Source of the DNA: Mycolicibacterium llatzerense | Lineage (GTDB): Bacteria > Actinomycetota > Actinomycetes > Mycobacteriales > Mycobacteriaceae | Assembly (NCBI RefSeq): GCF_000878195.1 | Contig: NZ_JXST01000022.1 | Span: 46,011 to 110,010, forward strand | DNA length: 64,000 nt | Reading direction: 5' to 3' | Shown here: piece after piece, positions 43,873 to 52,613 of the stretch | How the letters are laid out: each line of letters opens with the position of its first letter | Position numbering within the stretch: the first letter of the stretch is position 1 | The notes under the pieces: model-generated | The model's database searches: none | What the model was told of the DNA's origin: nothing | Seen by the model: only the letters and a program-made list of their open reading frames with translations | Translations under genes and position numbers: made by a program

Positions 43873-43901
43873 CACCCGCCGGCGGCGGACAGCGGGCGGA
43901 A

Positions 43902-44576
43902 TCACGCCGTCAGCCGAGTGAGCGCTCGGACGATCGGGGACATTGCCGAAGCCGTCCGGATACCGATTTTCTGCAGGCGCTCGTTGTGCACCAACGAGCC
44001 GATCCCGGCGAGTTGCGCTGCGCCATAAAGCATGTCCCAGTCAGTGTCTATGTGGCTGATCTTGAAGTCGTCGGTCAGCGTGTAGCGGTCGATGCCGATG
44101 AAATTGAGGCAGCGGCCCGTGCCGCGCAGCGTCACGTCCAGACCGGGCACGACGGTTTCGCCCGTCATCCGGCCGACTCCACGCCACGGGATCGTGATGC
44201 GCCACTGCCCTTCGAAGTAGTCGGCGTACGGCAGCGATCGGATGGTGCCGTCCTGCGGGTAGAACGCGAAGTCCGGGAAGATGTCAAAACTGGCCTGGCA
44301 GTTGTCGATTGTGAACTGCCGACCTTCCTTGTTGACCTGGAATGTCGAGCTGTCGATGTAGCTGCACTCGTCGGCGAGGCAGTAGTCGATCTTGTTGATG
44401 TCCTGTTCGGCCCACGCGGCGAACCAAACCTGAGCGAAGTCGAACATCCCCTCGGCGGGAAGCCCACGCTCGATGGCAAGCTTCTCCTGTTGCGCGACGC
44501 GTTCCCAGAATTTGGGCATCAGGGCCTGGTACTTGGCGTGTTCCGGTGACGGTCCGAGTTCATTGATCTTGGTCAT
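43902..44576 (-). CDS. SnoaL/NTF2-like protein
   Basis: 224 residues from ATG 44576 with AAAGG upstream. NTF2-like features: F-D-F-A-Q-V-W-F-A-A-W-A-E-Q-D, C-S-Y-I-D-S-S-T-F, W-R-I-T-I-P-W-R-G-V-G-R and I-G-I-D-R-Y-T-L. It lies 39 bases downstream of the second P450 and probably handles the product of that enzyme; the reaction is unknown. Confidence 0.75.
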   Translation of the reverse strand: MTKINELGPSPEHAKYQALMPKFWERVAQQEKLAIERGLPAEGMFDFAQVWFAAWAEQDINKIDYCLADECSYIDSSTFQVNKEGRQFTIDNCQASFDIFPDFAFYPQDGTIRSLPYADYFEGQWRITIPWRGVGRMTGETVVPGLDVTLRGTGRCLNFIGIDRYTLTDDFKISHIDTDWDMLYGAAQLAGIGSLVHNERLQKIGIRTASAMSPIVRALTRLTA

Positions 44577-44615
44577 GAAGATGCTGCCTTTCAAGGGTTT
44601 TGAATTTCTACGAGT

Positions 44616-46016
44616 TCAGCGCGCGGCGAGGCGCACAGGCAGGCCGCCGGCGAGGCCGGTCGAGACCCGCACCAAATGGCGTGGCGTCCAGCCGTCACGC
44701 ACCTGGAAGGTGAAGCGCTGCAGGATGGTTCCGAGCACCAACGTGCCTTCGATGTAGGCCATCCGTGTGCCCATGCACTTGCGGGGCCCGATACTGAACG
44801 GCAAGAAGGCGTTCCTATTGATCTTCTCGGCGCGGAATCGGTCTGGCCAGTAGTCGTCCGGCCTCGTCCAGAATCGCGGATCACGGTGCAGCGCATAGGG
44901 CGTGATCAGTACCTGTGACCCCTTGGGTATGTGATACCCGCCGATCTCGTCGTCGACCACCGCCGTGCGGATATTCGCCGGCGCGGCCTGGAACCGTTGC
45001 GCCTCGTCGAAACAGGCGCGTAGATACGTGAGGTGCTGCAAATCGTGGTATACCAACGGTTTTCCGCCCAGCGCGTCAACCTCGGCATACGCCTTGCCCA
45101 GCGCACCAGGGTTGCGGCACAACAGCGCGATGGTCCATGCCAGAGCGGCTGCGGTGGTTTCGAATCCGGCGAATACAAGACCGGCGGCCTCAGACCGTCG
45201 GCGTCGTTCCTGTTGTTCTGGGCACCCCTCGAACTCCATGCCGATCAAGGTGTCGACCAAGTCGGGCGCACCCGAGACCGGACATCCTCGTCGTTCGTCG
45301 ACGAAGCGGTTGAGCATGCCGAACAGTTCGTCCTTCGCTGCTTCGCCTTTGCGCTGCAACGGGTTCGGCACCCAGTTCGGCAGATAGTGGAAGCCGACGC
45401 GGCTGATCACGTAGACGCCGTACTCGCGCGCGCCGTCGACCGCGACGTCGATTTCCGTCGGGGTGAGCTCGATCTTGAACATCGAGCGCATGAGGCCGTC
45501 CATGACGACGGCACCGAGCTCGTGTTCGAGGTTGACTTCCCGCGCCGACGCGGCGTATTCGGCCCACGCGTCAATCCGGTCGGTGATCCCTGCCATCATC
45601 AGCGGGGTCGCGGCAGCCAGGGCCTTCTCGCCGAAGAACGGATTGAAGGTGGTGCGGACCCGCTTCCACTCCGCGCCTTCGAGCAGCGGCAGGGCTGCTG
45701 GCTCTCCCGATACCAACTCGTTCGCCGCCTCGTGCTTGACGTAGCGGTCATGGTGCCGCGTGAAGACGTGGTCGATGTGGTCCGGGTGATTGATCAGCGT
45801 CACCGTGAACTCGGGCCGCCGTGAGTTGTTCAGCCGCACCACGTCCCCGTACTTGGCGGCGATCTTGGGCAACAGCGTGTAGGGCAGGCGCATCGGATCA
45901 CCCGCGCACGACGCGGCGAGCCTGACCGCGTCGTGCCTGGGCAACGTCGGCGGGTCCGGTGGTCGTGGCGGGTTCTCGGACTCAACGGACCTGCCTATCG
46001 CTTCTGGCGCAACCAT
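44616..46016 (-). CDS. Cytochrome P450
   Basis: 466 residues if translation begins at ATG 46016; ATG 46040 gives 474 but would place the coding region across the putative operator. No clear binding site marks either. Oxygen motif A-G-F-E-T-T (283-288), K-helix E-A-Q-R (338-341) and haem loop F-S-I-G-P-R-K-C-M-G with Cys414 are intact. Divergent from a TetR gene and cotranscribed with the NTF2-like gene. It lacks its own ferredoxin, so it may share the one encoded 4 kb away. Confidence 0.9.
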   Translation of the reverse strand: MVAPEAIGRSVESENPPRPPDPPTLPRHDAVRLAASCAGDPMRLPYTLLPKIAAKYGDVVRLNNSRRPEFTVTLINHPDHIDHVFTRHHDRYVKHEAANELVSGEPAALPLLEGAEWKRVRTTFNPFFGEKALAAATPLMMAGITDRIDAWAEYAASAREVNLEHELGAVVMDGLMRSMFKIELTPTEIDVAVDGAREYGVYVISRVGFHYLPNWVPNPLQRKGEAAKDELFGMLNRFVDERRGCPVSGAPDLVDTLIGMEFEGCPEQQERRRRSEAAGLVFAGFETTAAALAWTIALLCRNPGALGKAYAEVDALGGKPLVYHDLQHLTYLRACFDEAQRFQAAPANIRTAVVDDEIGGYHIPKGSQVLITPYALHRDPRFWTRPDDYWPDRFRAEKINRNAFLPFSIGPRKCMGTRMAYIEGTLVLGTILQRFTFQVRDGWTPRHLVRVSTGLAGGLPVRLAAR

Positions 46017-46017
46017 G

Positions 46018-46051
46018 TGAATCAGTGAATCAAAGATCATTTACTGATTCA
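46018..46051. promoter_or_regulatory. Dyad between P450 and TetR, likely operator
   Basis: TGAATCAGTGAA (46018-46029) and TTTACTGATTCA (46040-46051) pair at 11 of 12 positions across a 10-base spacer. It lies 30 bases before the TetR start and abuts the P450 start. Confidence 0.65.
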
Positions 46052-46080
46052 AGGATCAATAATGCTCTAGCATCTGGGGC

Positions 46081-46698
46081 ATGGTCGACCTGCCGTCACT
46101 CGCGGCCGCGGTATTGGCCGGCGGCCATGGAGATGCCAACGACGCCCGCAACCGCATGCTCGACGCAGCGCGCACGGAGTTCATCAACCACGGCATCGCG
46201 CGCACCTCGGTTGCCACCATCGCCACCCGAGCCGGGGTTTCCCGACCGACGCTCTACCGCCAATGCGGCGACAAAGACCAGATCGTGGCGTCCGTCGTGC
46301 AGCGGGAAGTGATCGACTTCTTCACCCGCGGCGCTGCCGCCATAGCGACTGCGCAGACCACCGAAGACAAGATGGTCGAGATCTTCGTCATGGGCATGCG
46401 GGAATGCCGCGAGCACCCTTTGGTGCAGGCGCTCAAAGACTTCGAGAACGAGGCGTTCACCCGCCGCCTGTTCACCCTCGATACGCCGGATTACCGCAGC
46501 ATGATCAGCGTGCTCGCGATGTTCCTGGCCGACAGCGACTATCCACCGGCCGCTGCCGAACGCGCGCTCGACTTCGCGCTGCGCGTCACCGCGACATTGC
46601 TGATCGCGCCATCGGAATTCCTGCCCACCGACGATGACGAGAACACCCGCGAATTCGCCCGCCGCTACCTGATTCCGGTACTGCAGGCCTCGCGCTGA
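46081..46698 (+). CDS. TetR-family regulator of the second P450 (proposed)
   Basis: 205 residues. Helix-turn-helix T-S-V-A-T-I-A-T-R-A-G-V-S-R-P-T-L-Y-R-Q, an ordinary TetR N terminus, and a helical ligand domain without recognised signature. Divergent from the P450/NTF2-like operon with a dyad between them. Confidence 0.87.
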   Translation: MVDLPSLAAAVLAGGHGDANDARNRMLDAARTEFINHGIARTSVATIATRAGVSRPTLYRQCGDKDQIVASVVQREVIDFFTRGAAAIATAQTTEDKMVEIFVMGMRECREHPLVQALKDFENEAFTRRLFTLDTPDYRSMISVLAMFLADSDYPPAAAERALDFALRVTATLLIAPSEFLPTDDDENTREFARRYLIPVLQASR

Positions 46699-46715
46699 GG
46701 ATTGTGTCCGAAACG

Positions 46716-46751
46716 ACAACAGGCCAGAAGCTTCAGCTTCTGGCCTGTTGT
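46716..46751. terminator. Strong bidirectional hairpin terminator
   Basis: A 16-base perfect stem (46716-46731 with 46736-46751) closed by a TTCA loop. It lies between the TetR stop on the plus strand and tRNA-Arg on the minus strand, so it serves both. Confidence 0.8.
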
Positions 46752-46757
46752 GTGTTG

Positions 46758-46830
46758 TGCGCCCGAAGGGACTCGAACCCCTAACCTCCTGATCCGTAGT
46801 CAGGTGCTCTATCCATTGAGCTACGGGCGC
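46758..46830 (-). tRNA. tRNA-Arg(ACG)
   Basis: Minus strand from 46830: acceptor GCGCCCG/CGGGCGC, D arm with GCTCAATGGATAGAGC, anticodon stem CTGAC..GTCAG with loop CT-ACG-GA, T arm GGGGTTCGAGTCCC. CCA is not encoded. The A34 of this tRNA is the substrate of TadA encoded at 16 kb. Confidence 0.95.
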
Positions 46831-46853
46831 ATGGTTACAACTATTCAGTTATG

Positions 46854-46945
46854 TGGCGGAGGCGAGAGGATTTGAACCTCCGGTCCCCTGTAAGGGGGAC
46901 AACTCATTAGCAGTGAGTCCCATTCGGCCGCTCTGGCACGCCTCC
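46854..46945 (-). tRNA. tRNA-Ser(GCT)
   Basis: Minus strand from 46945: acceptor GGAGGCG/CGCCTCC, anticodon loop CT-GCT-AA, long variable arm TGTCCCCCTTACAGGGGAC, T arm GGAGGTTCAAATCCTC and encoded CCA. Its neighbour tRNA-Arg is 23 bases away. Confidence 0.95.
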
Positions 46946-47072
46946 TGAACGCTCCGAGGTTACCGGGCTCTTGCACCCCGGAACCGCCGAGGGCATACGG
47001 TACACAGTCAACACCGCCAAAGGCAAAGCGCGACGCCAGAAGGCCATTTGCCGTCCACCTAGACTGTCCCGG

Positions 47073-48131
47073 GTGACCGCCCGCCTGCGCCCCGAGATGG
47101 ACGCTCTGCCTGCCTACACCCCCGGCCGCACCGTGCCCGGCGCCATCAAGATCGCCAGCAATGAGACCGTCGACGGCCCGCTGCCCAGCGTCCGCGAGGC
47201 CATTGTCGCGGCGATGGACAACATCAACCGCTACCCGGACAACGGCTACGCGGCGCTGCGCGAGCGACTGGCCGCGTATGTCGGGTTCGCGCCGAACCAG
47301 CTCTCGGTGGGCTGCGGGTCGGTGAGCCTGTGCCAGCAGCTCATCCAGATCACCGCCGCGGCCGGCGACGAGGTGCTGTTCGCGTGGCGCAGCTTCGAGA
47401 TCTACCCGCTGCAGGTCCGCACTGCCGGCGCGACGCCCGTCCCGGTCCCGCTCAAGGACCACAAGCACGACCTCGATGCCATGCTGGCCGCGATCACCGA
47501 CCGCACCCGGCTAATCTTCGTCTGCAATCCCAACAACCCCACCTCGACTGTCGTCGACCCGGTCCAGCTGGCCGAGTTCGTCGCCAAGGTCCCGCCGCAC
47601 ATCCTGGTGGTCCTGGACGAGGCCTACGTCGAATACATCCGCGACGGCCTACTGCCGGACAGCTTGGCGCTGGTGCGCAAGCACCCGAACGTCGTCGTGC
47701 TCCGCACCTTCTCGAAGGCGTACGGGCTGGCCGGACTGCGGATCGGCTACGCCGTTGCGCACGAGGACATCGTCACCGCCCTGGGCAAGGTGTACGTGCC
47801 GTTCACGGCGACCAGCGTCAGCCAGGCCGCGGCCATCGCCTGCCTGGACGCCGCCGACGAACTGCTCGCCCGCACCGACGCCGTGGTGGCCGAACGGGCC
47901 CGGGTCAGCGCCGCACTGCGCGAAGCCGGCTTCGAGCTGCCCGACTCGCAGGCCAACTTCGTCTGGCTGCCACTGAGCCCCGAAGACACCGTCGACTTCG
48001 TCGACGCGGCCGCCGACAACAAACTCCTGGTGCGGCCCTACGGCCAGGAGGGCGTGCGTGTCACCGTCACGGTGCCGCGCGAGAACAACCTGTTCCTGGA
48101 CTTCGCCGTCAGGTGGCGCGGCGGCCGGTGA
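47073..48131 (+). CDS. hisC2: Histidinol-phosphate/aromatic aminotransferase
   Basis: 352 residues from GTG 47073 (V-T-A-R-L-R-P-E). Fold type I PLP aminotransferase: N-E-T (30-32), C-N-P-N-N-P-T near 151, D-E-A-Y near 182, and the PLP lysine K215 in T-F-S-K-A-Y-G-L-A-G-L-R-I-G-Y. In M. tuberculosis the gene in this position transaminates aromatic amino acids as well as histidinol phosphate. Overlaps the convergent DinB-like gene by 23 bases. Confidence 0.9.
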   Translation: MTARLRPEMDALPAYTPGRTVPGAIKIASNETVDGPLPSVREAIVAAMDNINRYPDNGYAALRERLAAYVGFAPNQLSVGCGSVSLCQQLIQITAAAGDEVLFAWRSFEIYPLQVRTAGATPVPVPLKDHKHDLDAMLAAITDRTRLIFVCNPNNPTSTVVDPVQLAEFVAKVPPHILVVLDEAYVEYIRDGLLPDSLALVRKHPNVVVLRTFSKAYGLAGLRIGYAVAHEDIVTALGKVYVPFTATSVSQAAAIACLDAADELLARTDAVVAERARVSAALREAGFELPDSQANFVWLPLSPEDTVDFVDAAADNKLLVRPYGQEGVRVTVTVPRENNLFLDFAVRWRGGR

Positions 48132-48663
48132 AGCCGATCAGCTGATCGAGCGGACTCGCATCCGCCGGGACCTCGACGGGATCGTCGAACCCGACGGCAG
48201 CGCGCGCCGCGGGGCTGACCGCGGCCTTGGTCATGCCGAGGACGTACTCGGCCAGATCGTCGGGGGCGTCCACCGTGCGACCGACGGCGGTGGCGTAGTC
48301 CCAGGCATGGACGAGGAATTCGAGCGAGAGGATGCCGGCGATCTGCACGGCCGGCATCTCACCGGGCCCTGCCTGCACCGTGCCATCCAGGCCGCGGGCG
48401 CGCCAGGCCGCCAATGCGGGCCGCGCAGCGGCGGTCACCTGATCGACGATCGGCGCCGCGTCATCGCGATCCGGCAGCTGGGCGCCGGCGATGCCGCCGA
48501 TGACCGTGATCGAGTTCATCAGGTGATCCGTGAGCGCTGCCACATCAAACTGCGTGCACGGCGTCTGCCGGGCCGCATCGTCAGGCCCAAGACCCGCCAG
48601 CACCTGCTCGAGAACATCCAGACTGGCCTCGCCGGCCTCGATCACATCGGACGGAATGGTCAT
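48109..48663 (-). CDS. TIGR03086-type DinB-like metal-binding protein
   Basis: 184 residues from ATG 48663 (M-T-I-P-S-D-V). Features C-T-Q-F-D-V-A-A-L-T-D-H-L, A-G-I-L-S-L-E-F-L-V-H-A-W-D-Y-A and the C-terminal R-A-A-V-G-F-D-D-P-V-E-V are those of actinobacterial TIGR03086 proteins, DinB-fold enzymes thought to be mycothiol-dependent. The metal His residues are present in D-H and H-A-W-D. Position matches Rv3773c. Confidence 0.85.
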   Translation of the reverse strand: MTIPSDVIEAGEASLDVLEQVLAGLGPDDAARQTPCTQFDVAALTDHLMNSITVIGGIAGAQLPDRDDAAPIVDQVTAAARPALAAWRARGLDGTVQAGPGEMPAVQIAGILSLEFLVHAWDYATAVGRTVDAPDDLAEYVLGMTKAAVSPAARAAVGFDDPVEVPADASPLDQLIGFTGRRAT

Positions 48664-48707
48664 GGGCGAGACGCTACGCCCCAGGTTCACCGACTAGCCT
48701 GCGGATC

Positions 48708-49538
48708 ATGGGTGAAACCTCGGGAAGCTTTGAATCGCTCTCCATTGAGACCAAGGACCACGTCGCACAGGTGACATTGCTCGGCCCCGGCAAGGGCAAC
48801 GCCATGGGCCCGGCGTTCTGGGCCGAGCTGCCGGTGGCCTTCGCCGCGCTGGACGCCGACCCCGAGGTGCGCGCCATCGTGCTCACCGGATCGGGACGCA
48901 ACTTCAGCTACGGGCTGGATCTGCCCGCCATGGGCGGCATGCTCGCGCCGATGCTGGGCGGCGGCCTGGCCAAGGAACGCGCCGACTTCCACACCATGGT
49001 GCGTGGCATGCAGGACGCCATCACCGCTGTCGCCGACTGCCGCACCCCCACCATCGCCTCGGTCCAGGGCTGGTGCATCGGCGGCGGTGTCGACCTTATC
49101 TCGGCAGTCGACATCCGCTACGCCAGCGCCGACGCCAAGTTCTCGGTGCGTGAGGTCAAGCTGGCCATCGTCGCCGACGTGGGCTCGCTGGCCCGGTTGC
49201 CGCTGATCCTGAACGACGGTCATCTGCGCGAATTGGCGTTGACAGGCAAGGACATTGACGCGGCACGTGCCGAGAAGATCGGCCTGGTGAACGACGTCTT
49301 CGCCGACGCCGACGCCGCGCTGGCCGCCGCGCACGAAACCGCCCGCGAGATCGCCGCCAACCCGCCGCTGACCGTCCGCGGCGTCAAGGACGTGCTGGAC
49401 GAGCAACGCACAGACCGGGTTTCGGCCAGCCTGCGGTACGTCGCAGCGTGGAACTCGGCGTTCATCGCGTCGAAGGACCTCACCGAGGGCATCACCGCGA
49501 TGTTCGAGAAGCGCGCACCGGAATTCAAGGGCGAGTAA
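48708..49538 (+). CDS. echA21: Enoyl-CoA hydratase/isomerase
   Basis: 276 residues from ATG 48708. Crotonase fold with V-L-T-G-S-G-R-N-F-S-Y-G-L-D-L-P (first oxyanion loop) and I-A-S-V-Q-G-W-C-I-G-G-G-V-D-L. The N-F-S-Y-G-L-D and catalytic E/D neighbourhood S-V-R-E-V-K-L-A-I-V-A-D-V-G resemble dienoyl-CoA isomerases. Named by position next to hisC2 as in M. tuberculosis. Confidence 0.85.
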   Translation: MGETSGSFESLSIETKDHVAQVTLLGPGKGNAMGPAFWAELPVAFAALDADPEVRAIVLTGSGRNFSYGLDLPAMGGMLAPMLGGGLAKERADFHTMVRGMQDAITAVADCRTPTIASVQGWCIGGGVDLISAVDIRYASADAKFSVREVKLAIVADVGSLARLPLILNDGHLRELALTGKDIDAARAEKIGLVNDVFADADAALAAAHETAREIAANPPLTVRGVKDVLDEQRTDRVSASLRYVAAWNSAFIASKDLTEGITAMFEKRAPEFKGE

Positions 49539-49550
49539 AGGCCAATCACC

Positions 49551-50447
49551 TTGAGCCTCAACTACATCGAAGCGATCGTGGTCGGCGCATTCCAGGGCGT
49601 CACCGAGCTGTTCCCGGTGTCGAGCCTAGGTCACTCGATCCTGGTGCCGGCCCTCGTCGGCGGGCAGTGGGCCCAGGATCTGAGCATGACGGCCGAGAAG
49701 TCGCCGTACCTGGCGTTCCTGGTGGCCGTGCACGTCGCAACGGCCGTGGCGCTGCTGGTGTTCTTTTGGCGGGACTGGGTCGCTGTCGCTCGCGGGTTGG
49801 TGACGTCGATCAAGAACCGGAAGATCACCACCTCCGCCGAGCGGCTGGCGTGGCTACTGATCCTGGCCACCATCCCGGTCGGCATCGCCGGACTGGCGCT
49901 GGACCATGCGCTGCGCACGTCATTGGGCAAGCCGATCCCAGCGACGGCCTTCCTGGCGATCAACGGCGTCGTTCTCTTTGTGGGCGAACGGCTTCGGCAT
50001 CGCACGGCGTCGGCGGTACCCGCCGCCACGCACTCGGAGGGGCTGTCCGCGTCCGACGAACGGCTGGCCCGGCTGCCCATCGCTGAAGGCATCGGTATCG
50101 GCGCGGCCCAGATTCTGGCTCTGCTGCCCGGCATCAGCCGATCGGGCGCGACCATGGTCGCCGGCGTGCTGCGCGGGCTGTCCCATGAGGACGCCGCGCG
50201 GTTCTCGTTCCTGTTGGCGACGCCAGTGATCCTGGCCGCGGGGGCCCTGAAGATTCCGGAGCTGTTCGGCCCGGCCGGTGACGGTATCGGCGGCCAGGTG
50301 CTGGCCGGCAGCGCGGCGGCGTTCGTCGCGGCGTATCTCTCGGTGCGGTTCCTGGTCAAGTACTTCGAAACCCGCACACTGACGCCGTTCGCGATCTACT
50401 GCGTGGTGGCCGGTCTCGGCAGTTTGGCCTGGCTGACGCTGCGCTGA
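49551..50447 (+). CDS. uppP: Undecaprenyl-diphosphatase
   Basis: 298 residues from TTG 49551, which has AAAGG 8 bases upstream. Multi-pass membrane protein with the BacA/UppP motifs F-Q-G-V-T-E-L-F-P-V-S-S-L-G-H and P-G-I-S-R-S-G-A-T-M. It recycles undecaprenyl pyrophosphate to the monophosphate for peptidoglycan and confers bacitracin resistance. Confidence 0.93.
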   Translation: MSLNYIEAIVVGAFQGVTELFPVSSLGHSILVPALVGGQWAQDLSMTAEKSPYLAFLVAVHVATAVALLVFFWRDWVAVARGLVTSIKNRKITTSAERLAWLLILATIPVGIAGLALDHALRTSLGKPIPATAFLAINGVVLFVGERLRHRTASAVPAATHSEGLSASDERLARLPIAEGIGIGAAQILALLPGISRSGATMVAGVLRGLSHEDAARFSFLLATPVILAAGALKIPELFGPAGDGIGGQVLAGSAAAFVAAYLSVRFLVKYFETRTLTPFAIYCVVAGLGSLAWLTLR

Positions 50448-50612
50448 AACGCAGCGAATGTGATTGGTGTGCGCGCGAATCAGAGAATCTGCGTGCATAG
50501 CCCTCACCCTGGCGATCTCCACCTGTAACCCGGCTGCCTATCTCCAAGTGGCAGCACTGCAGCCGAAATCCGTTGCAGCACAGGCGCGCGTTAGCGCGAT
50601 CGGAGTATTCGC

Positions 50613-50924
50613 ATGTCCAGATTCAGCTTTGTGCTGGGTATCGTCACGGCTGGCGCAGTTGTCACCGCGGCGCTGGCCCCGGCGGCAACCGCCGGCGCGG
50701 TAGGCGGCCCCGGCGGTTTTGGCAACGCGCAGGACACGATCAATGCGCTACAGGCGCAAGGGTTTAACGTCCTCATCAACGGCGCTGTCGTCTATCCACT
50801 GTCCGGTTGTAAGGTCACCGGTATCGAGGGGCTGCGCAACGACAACGTCGATTCGTCCGGCGCCATCATCGACCGCACCAAGATGACCACGGTGTGGGTG
50901 GACATCTCGTGTAAGGGCGGCTAG
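50613..50924 (+). CDS. Small secreted protein with two cysteines
   Basis: 103 residues. Signal peptide M-S-R-F-S-F-V-L-G-I-V-T-A-G-A-V and cleavage near A-T-A-G. The mature part has G-F-G-N-A-Q-D-T-I-N-A-L-Q-A-Q-G-F-N-V and Cys residues in S-G-C-K-V-T and D-I-S-C-K, probably a disulfide. Such small exported proteins are common in mycobacteria; function unknown. Overlaps the next convergent gene by 4 bases. Confidence 0.75.
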   Translation: MSRFSFVLGIVTAGAVVTAALAPAATAGAVGGPGGFGNAQDTINALQAQGFNVLINGAVVYPLSGCKVTGIEGLRNDNVDSSGAIIDRTKMTTVWVDISCKGG

Positions 50925-51589
50925 TTCAGGGACCCGTGCAGGTTCTTCGCCGTCGGGCTGGTCTCGACGGTTGCGGGGTCGGGGTAGGTGCCGAGCACCC
51001 GGTCGGAAGTGCCTGAGGTGGTGACTGAGAACCAGTAGTGCTCGTTCTTGAAATGGTGCAGGCGGTGGTTGCGCCACACCGCCTTGTAGAACCGGTGGCG
51101 CGGCTTGTAGTCGGTGTGGACCAGGTAGTGCGTCCACTCATAGCCCATCAGGATCAGCGACTCGACCACGATGAATGACAGCGTGGCCGATACCGGTGCA
51201 CCCGCGATGGCGCCGATGCCGAGAGGCAGCGCCACGATGGCCGCGATCAGCCATCGCAGCGTCGGGGTCGGGATGAACACCAAGTCGATGTCGCGAGGAT
51301 TCGCGTGGTGGCGTCGATGGTCGCGGGCCACCAGGGTGTCCACGGTGATCCGGCCGAGTTCTCGCGGTCGCCAATGCAGGATGAAAACGTGAATCACCCA
51401 CTCCACGAACGGATATAGCAGCGCCAGCACCAGCGGCGCCCACAGGTCGCGTAATGCCAGCCCGCCGACGACGGCCCGCGCGCCCACCGCTCCGACCACG
51501 AGCGCCAGGATCATCCATGGCGTCGGATGGCGCCAGAACTCGCGGCCCGCCTGGCCGAGCGTCACTCCTCGCGTGCCGGTGGTCGTCAC
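50921..51589 (-). CDS. Sterol desaturase/fatty acid hydroxylase-family protein
   Basis: 222 residues. Multi-helix membrane protein with di-iron histidine boxes H-R-R-H-H, H-Y-L-V-H and H-R-L-H-H-F-K-N-E-H. Likely an oxygen-dependent hydroxylase or desaturase of a lipid; substrate unknown. Cotranscribed with the GntR gene upstream (ATGA-type overlap of 4 bases). Confidence 0.85.
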   Translation of the reverse strand: MTTTGTRGVTLGQAGREFWRHPTPWMILALVVGAVGARAVVGGLALRDLWAPLVLALLYPFVEWVIHVFILHWRPRELGRITVDTLVARDHRRHHANPRDIDLVFIPTPTLRWLIAAIVALPLGIGAIAGAPVSATLSFIVVESLILMGYEWTHYLVHTDYKPRHRFYKAVWRNHRLHHFKNEHYWFSVTTSGTSDRVLGTYPDPATVETSPTAKNLHGSLN

Positions 51590-52311
51590 TGCGCCTCCAT
51601 CTGGTCGAGAAATTCGGTAAGCACCGTGGTGGCGCCACCGAGCACTGTCGATGCGGCTCGTCGTGCTTTCAGTGCAGCGCCCGATGTCACCGCATCGGCA
51701 AGCTTGCGGTACGCGGACGCGGGTTCAGCGCCCGCGACAGCGTCGGCCACCGCCGCGAGCATCGGTTCGTACACCCGGCGCATGCCGTTGAAGATCAGCG
51801 TCATCGCGATCGAATCCGCGCCGGTGACAAGGCAATCCCAGAAATCGAGCGCGGCCAATTGTTGGGTCGGTCCGCTCTGCGCGCGCTCGATGTCGGCAAG
51901 CGCGCGTGCCAGCGGTTCAGCGAGCTTGCCCGCGGACCGCGCCGCCGCGCGTTCCGCGATCCACGGTCCGAGGTACTCGCGCACCTCCAGCACGCTGCGC
52001 ACCACCGCCGGATTCACCATCGCCCCGTCGGGTGCGTCGACCAGCAGATGCGGCAGCAGATCGAGCCCACCCGTGCGCGTGATGTCGTTGACGACGGCGC
52101 CGTCGCCCTGCCGCACGTCGAGATGACCGGACGTGACCAGACGCTGAATCGCCTCACGCACCACGGGCCGCGATACACCCAGCACTTCGGCCAGCTTGCG
52201 CTCACTCGGCAGGCGTGAACCCGGCGGCTGGGCGCCCGCGACGAGCTGCTTGAGCAGCTGGTCATGCACCTCATCGGCCGCCGAGCGCCGCTTGATCGAC
52301 GTCAACTCCAT
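51586..52311 (-). CDS. GntR-family regulator (FadR/FCD type)
   Basis: 241 residues. Winged helix L-P-S-E-R-K-L-A-E-V-L-G-V-S-R-P-V-V-R-E and G-H-L-D-V-R-Q-G-D-G wing, then a helical FCD-like domain. Its own leader contains the FadR-type box TGGTAATACCA, so autoregulation is likely. Probably controls the coupled desaturase-like gene. Confidence 0.87.
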   Translation of the reverse strand: MELTSIKRRSAADEVHDQLLKQLVAGAQPPGSRLPSERKLAEVLGVSRPVVREAIQRLVTSGHLDVRQGDGAVVNDITRTGGLDLLPHLLVDAPDGAMVNPAVVRSVLEVREYLGPWIAERAAARSAGKLAEPLARALADIERAQSGPTQQLAALDFWDCLVTGADSIAMTLIFNGMRRVYEPMLAAVADAVAGAEPASAYRKLADAVTSGAALKARRAASTVLGGATTVLTEFLDQMEAQ

Positions 52312-52348
52312 GCCGACGACACTAACCGGTCAAAGGTAAGAGGTCTAG

Positions 52349-52359
52349 TGGTAATACCA
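52349..52359. promoter_or_regulatory. FadR/GntR-type operator box
   Basis: TGGTAATACCA has TGGT and ACCA arms around three bases, the consensus of FadR-subfamily GntR sites (TGGTNNNACCA). It lies 38 bases upstream of the GntR start on the minus strand. Confidence 0.7.
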
Positions 52360-52404
52360 ACATTGCTGGTTACGGATAGCTCAGCAAGACCATCACTGAC
52401 CGAT

Positions 52405-52613
52405 ACCACCGGCGCCGTGGAGCTCGACGTGCCCCGGGATCGGGCCTCCACGTTCGAGCCCCAGATCGTCAAGAAGCGCCAACGCCGACTATCTGGCGTT
52501 AATGAGGTCGTGTTGTCTCTGTACGCCAAAGGCTTGACCACCGGGGAGATTTCGGCACACTTCGCCGAGATCTACGGCGCCTCGGTGTCCAAGGAGACGA
52601 TCAGCCGGATCCG
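52405..52613 (+). pseudogene. IS256-family transposase N-terminal fragment
   Basis: The frame reads G-A-V-E-L-D-V-P-R-D-R, S-T-F-E-P-Q-I-V-K-K-R-Q-R-R, then V-L-S-L-Y-A-K-G-L-T-T-G-E-I and V-S-K-E-T-I-S-R-I, diagnostic of IS256/mutator-type transposases just ahead of their catalytic core. The catalytic DDE region is missing; the sequence breaks off after S-R-I and continues directly into P450 sequence. No terminal inverted repeats were identified. Confidence 0.85.
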
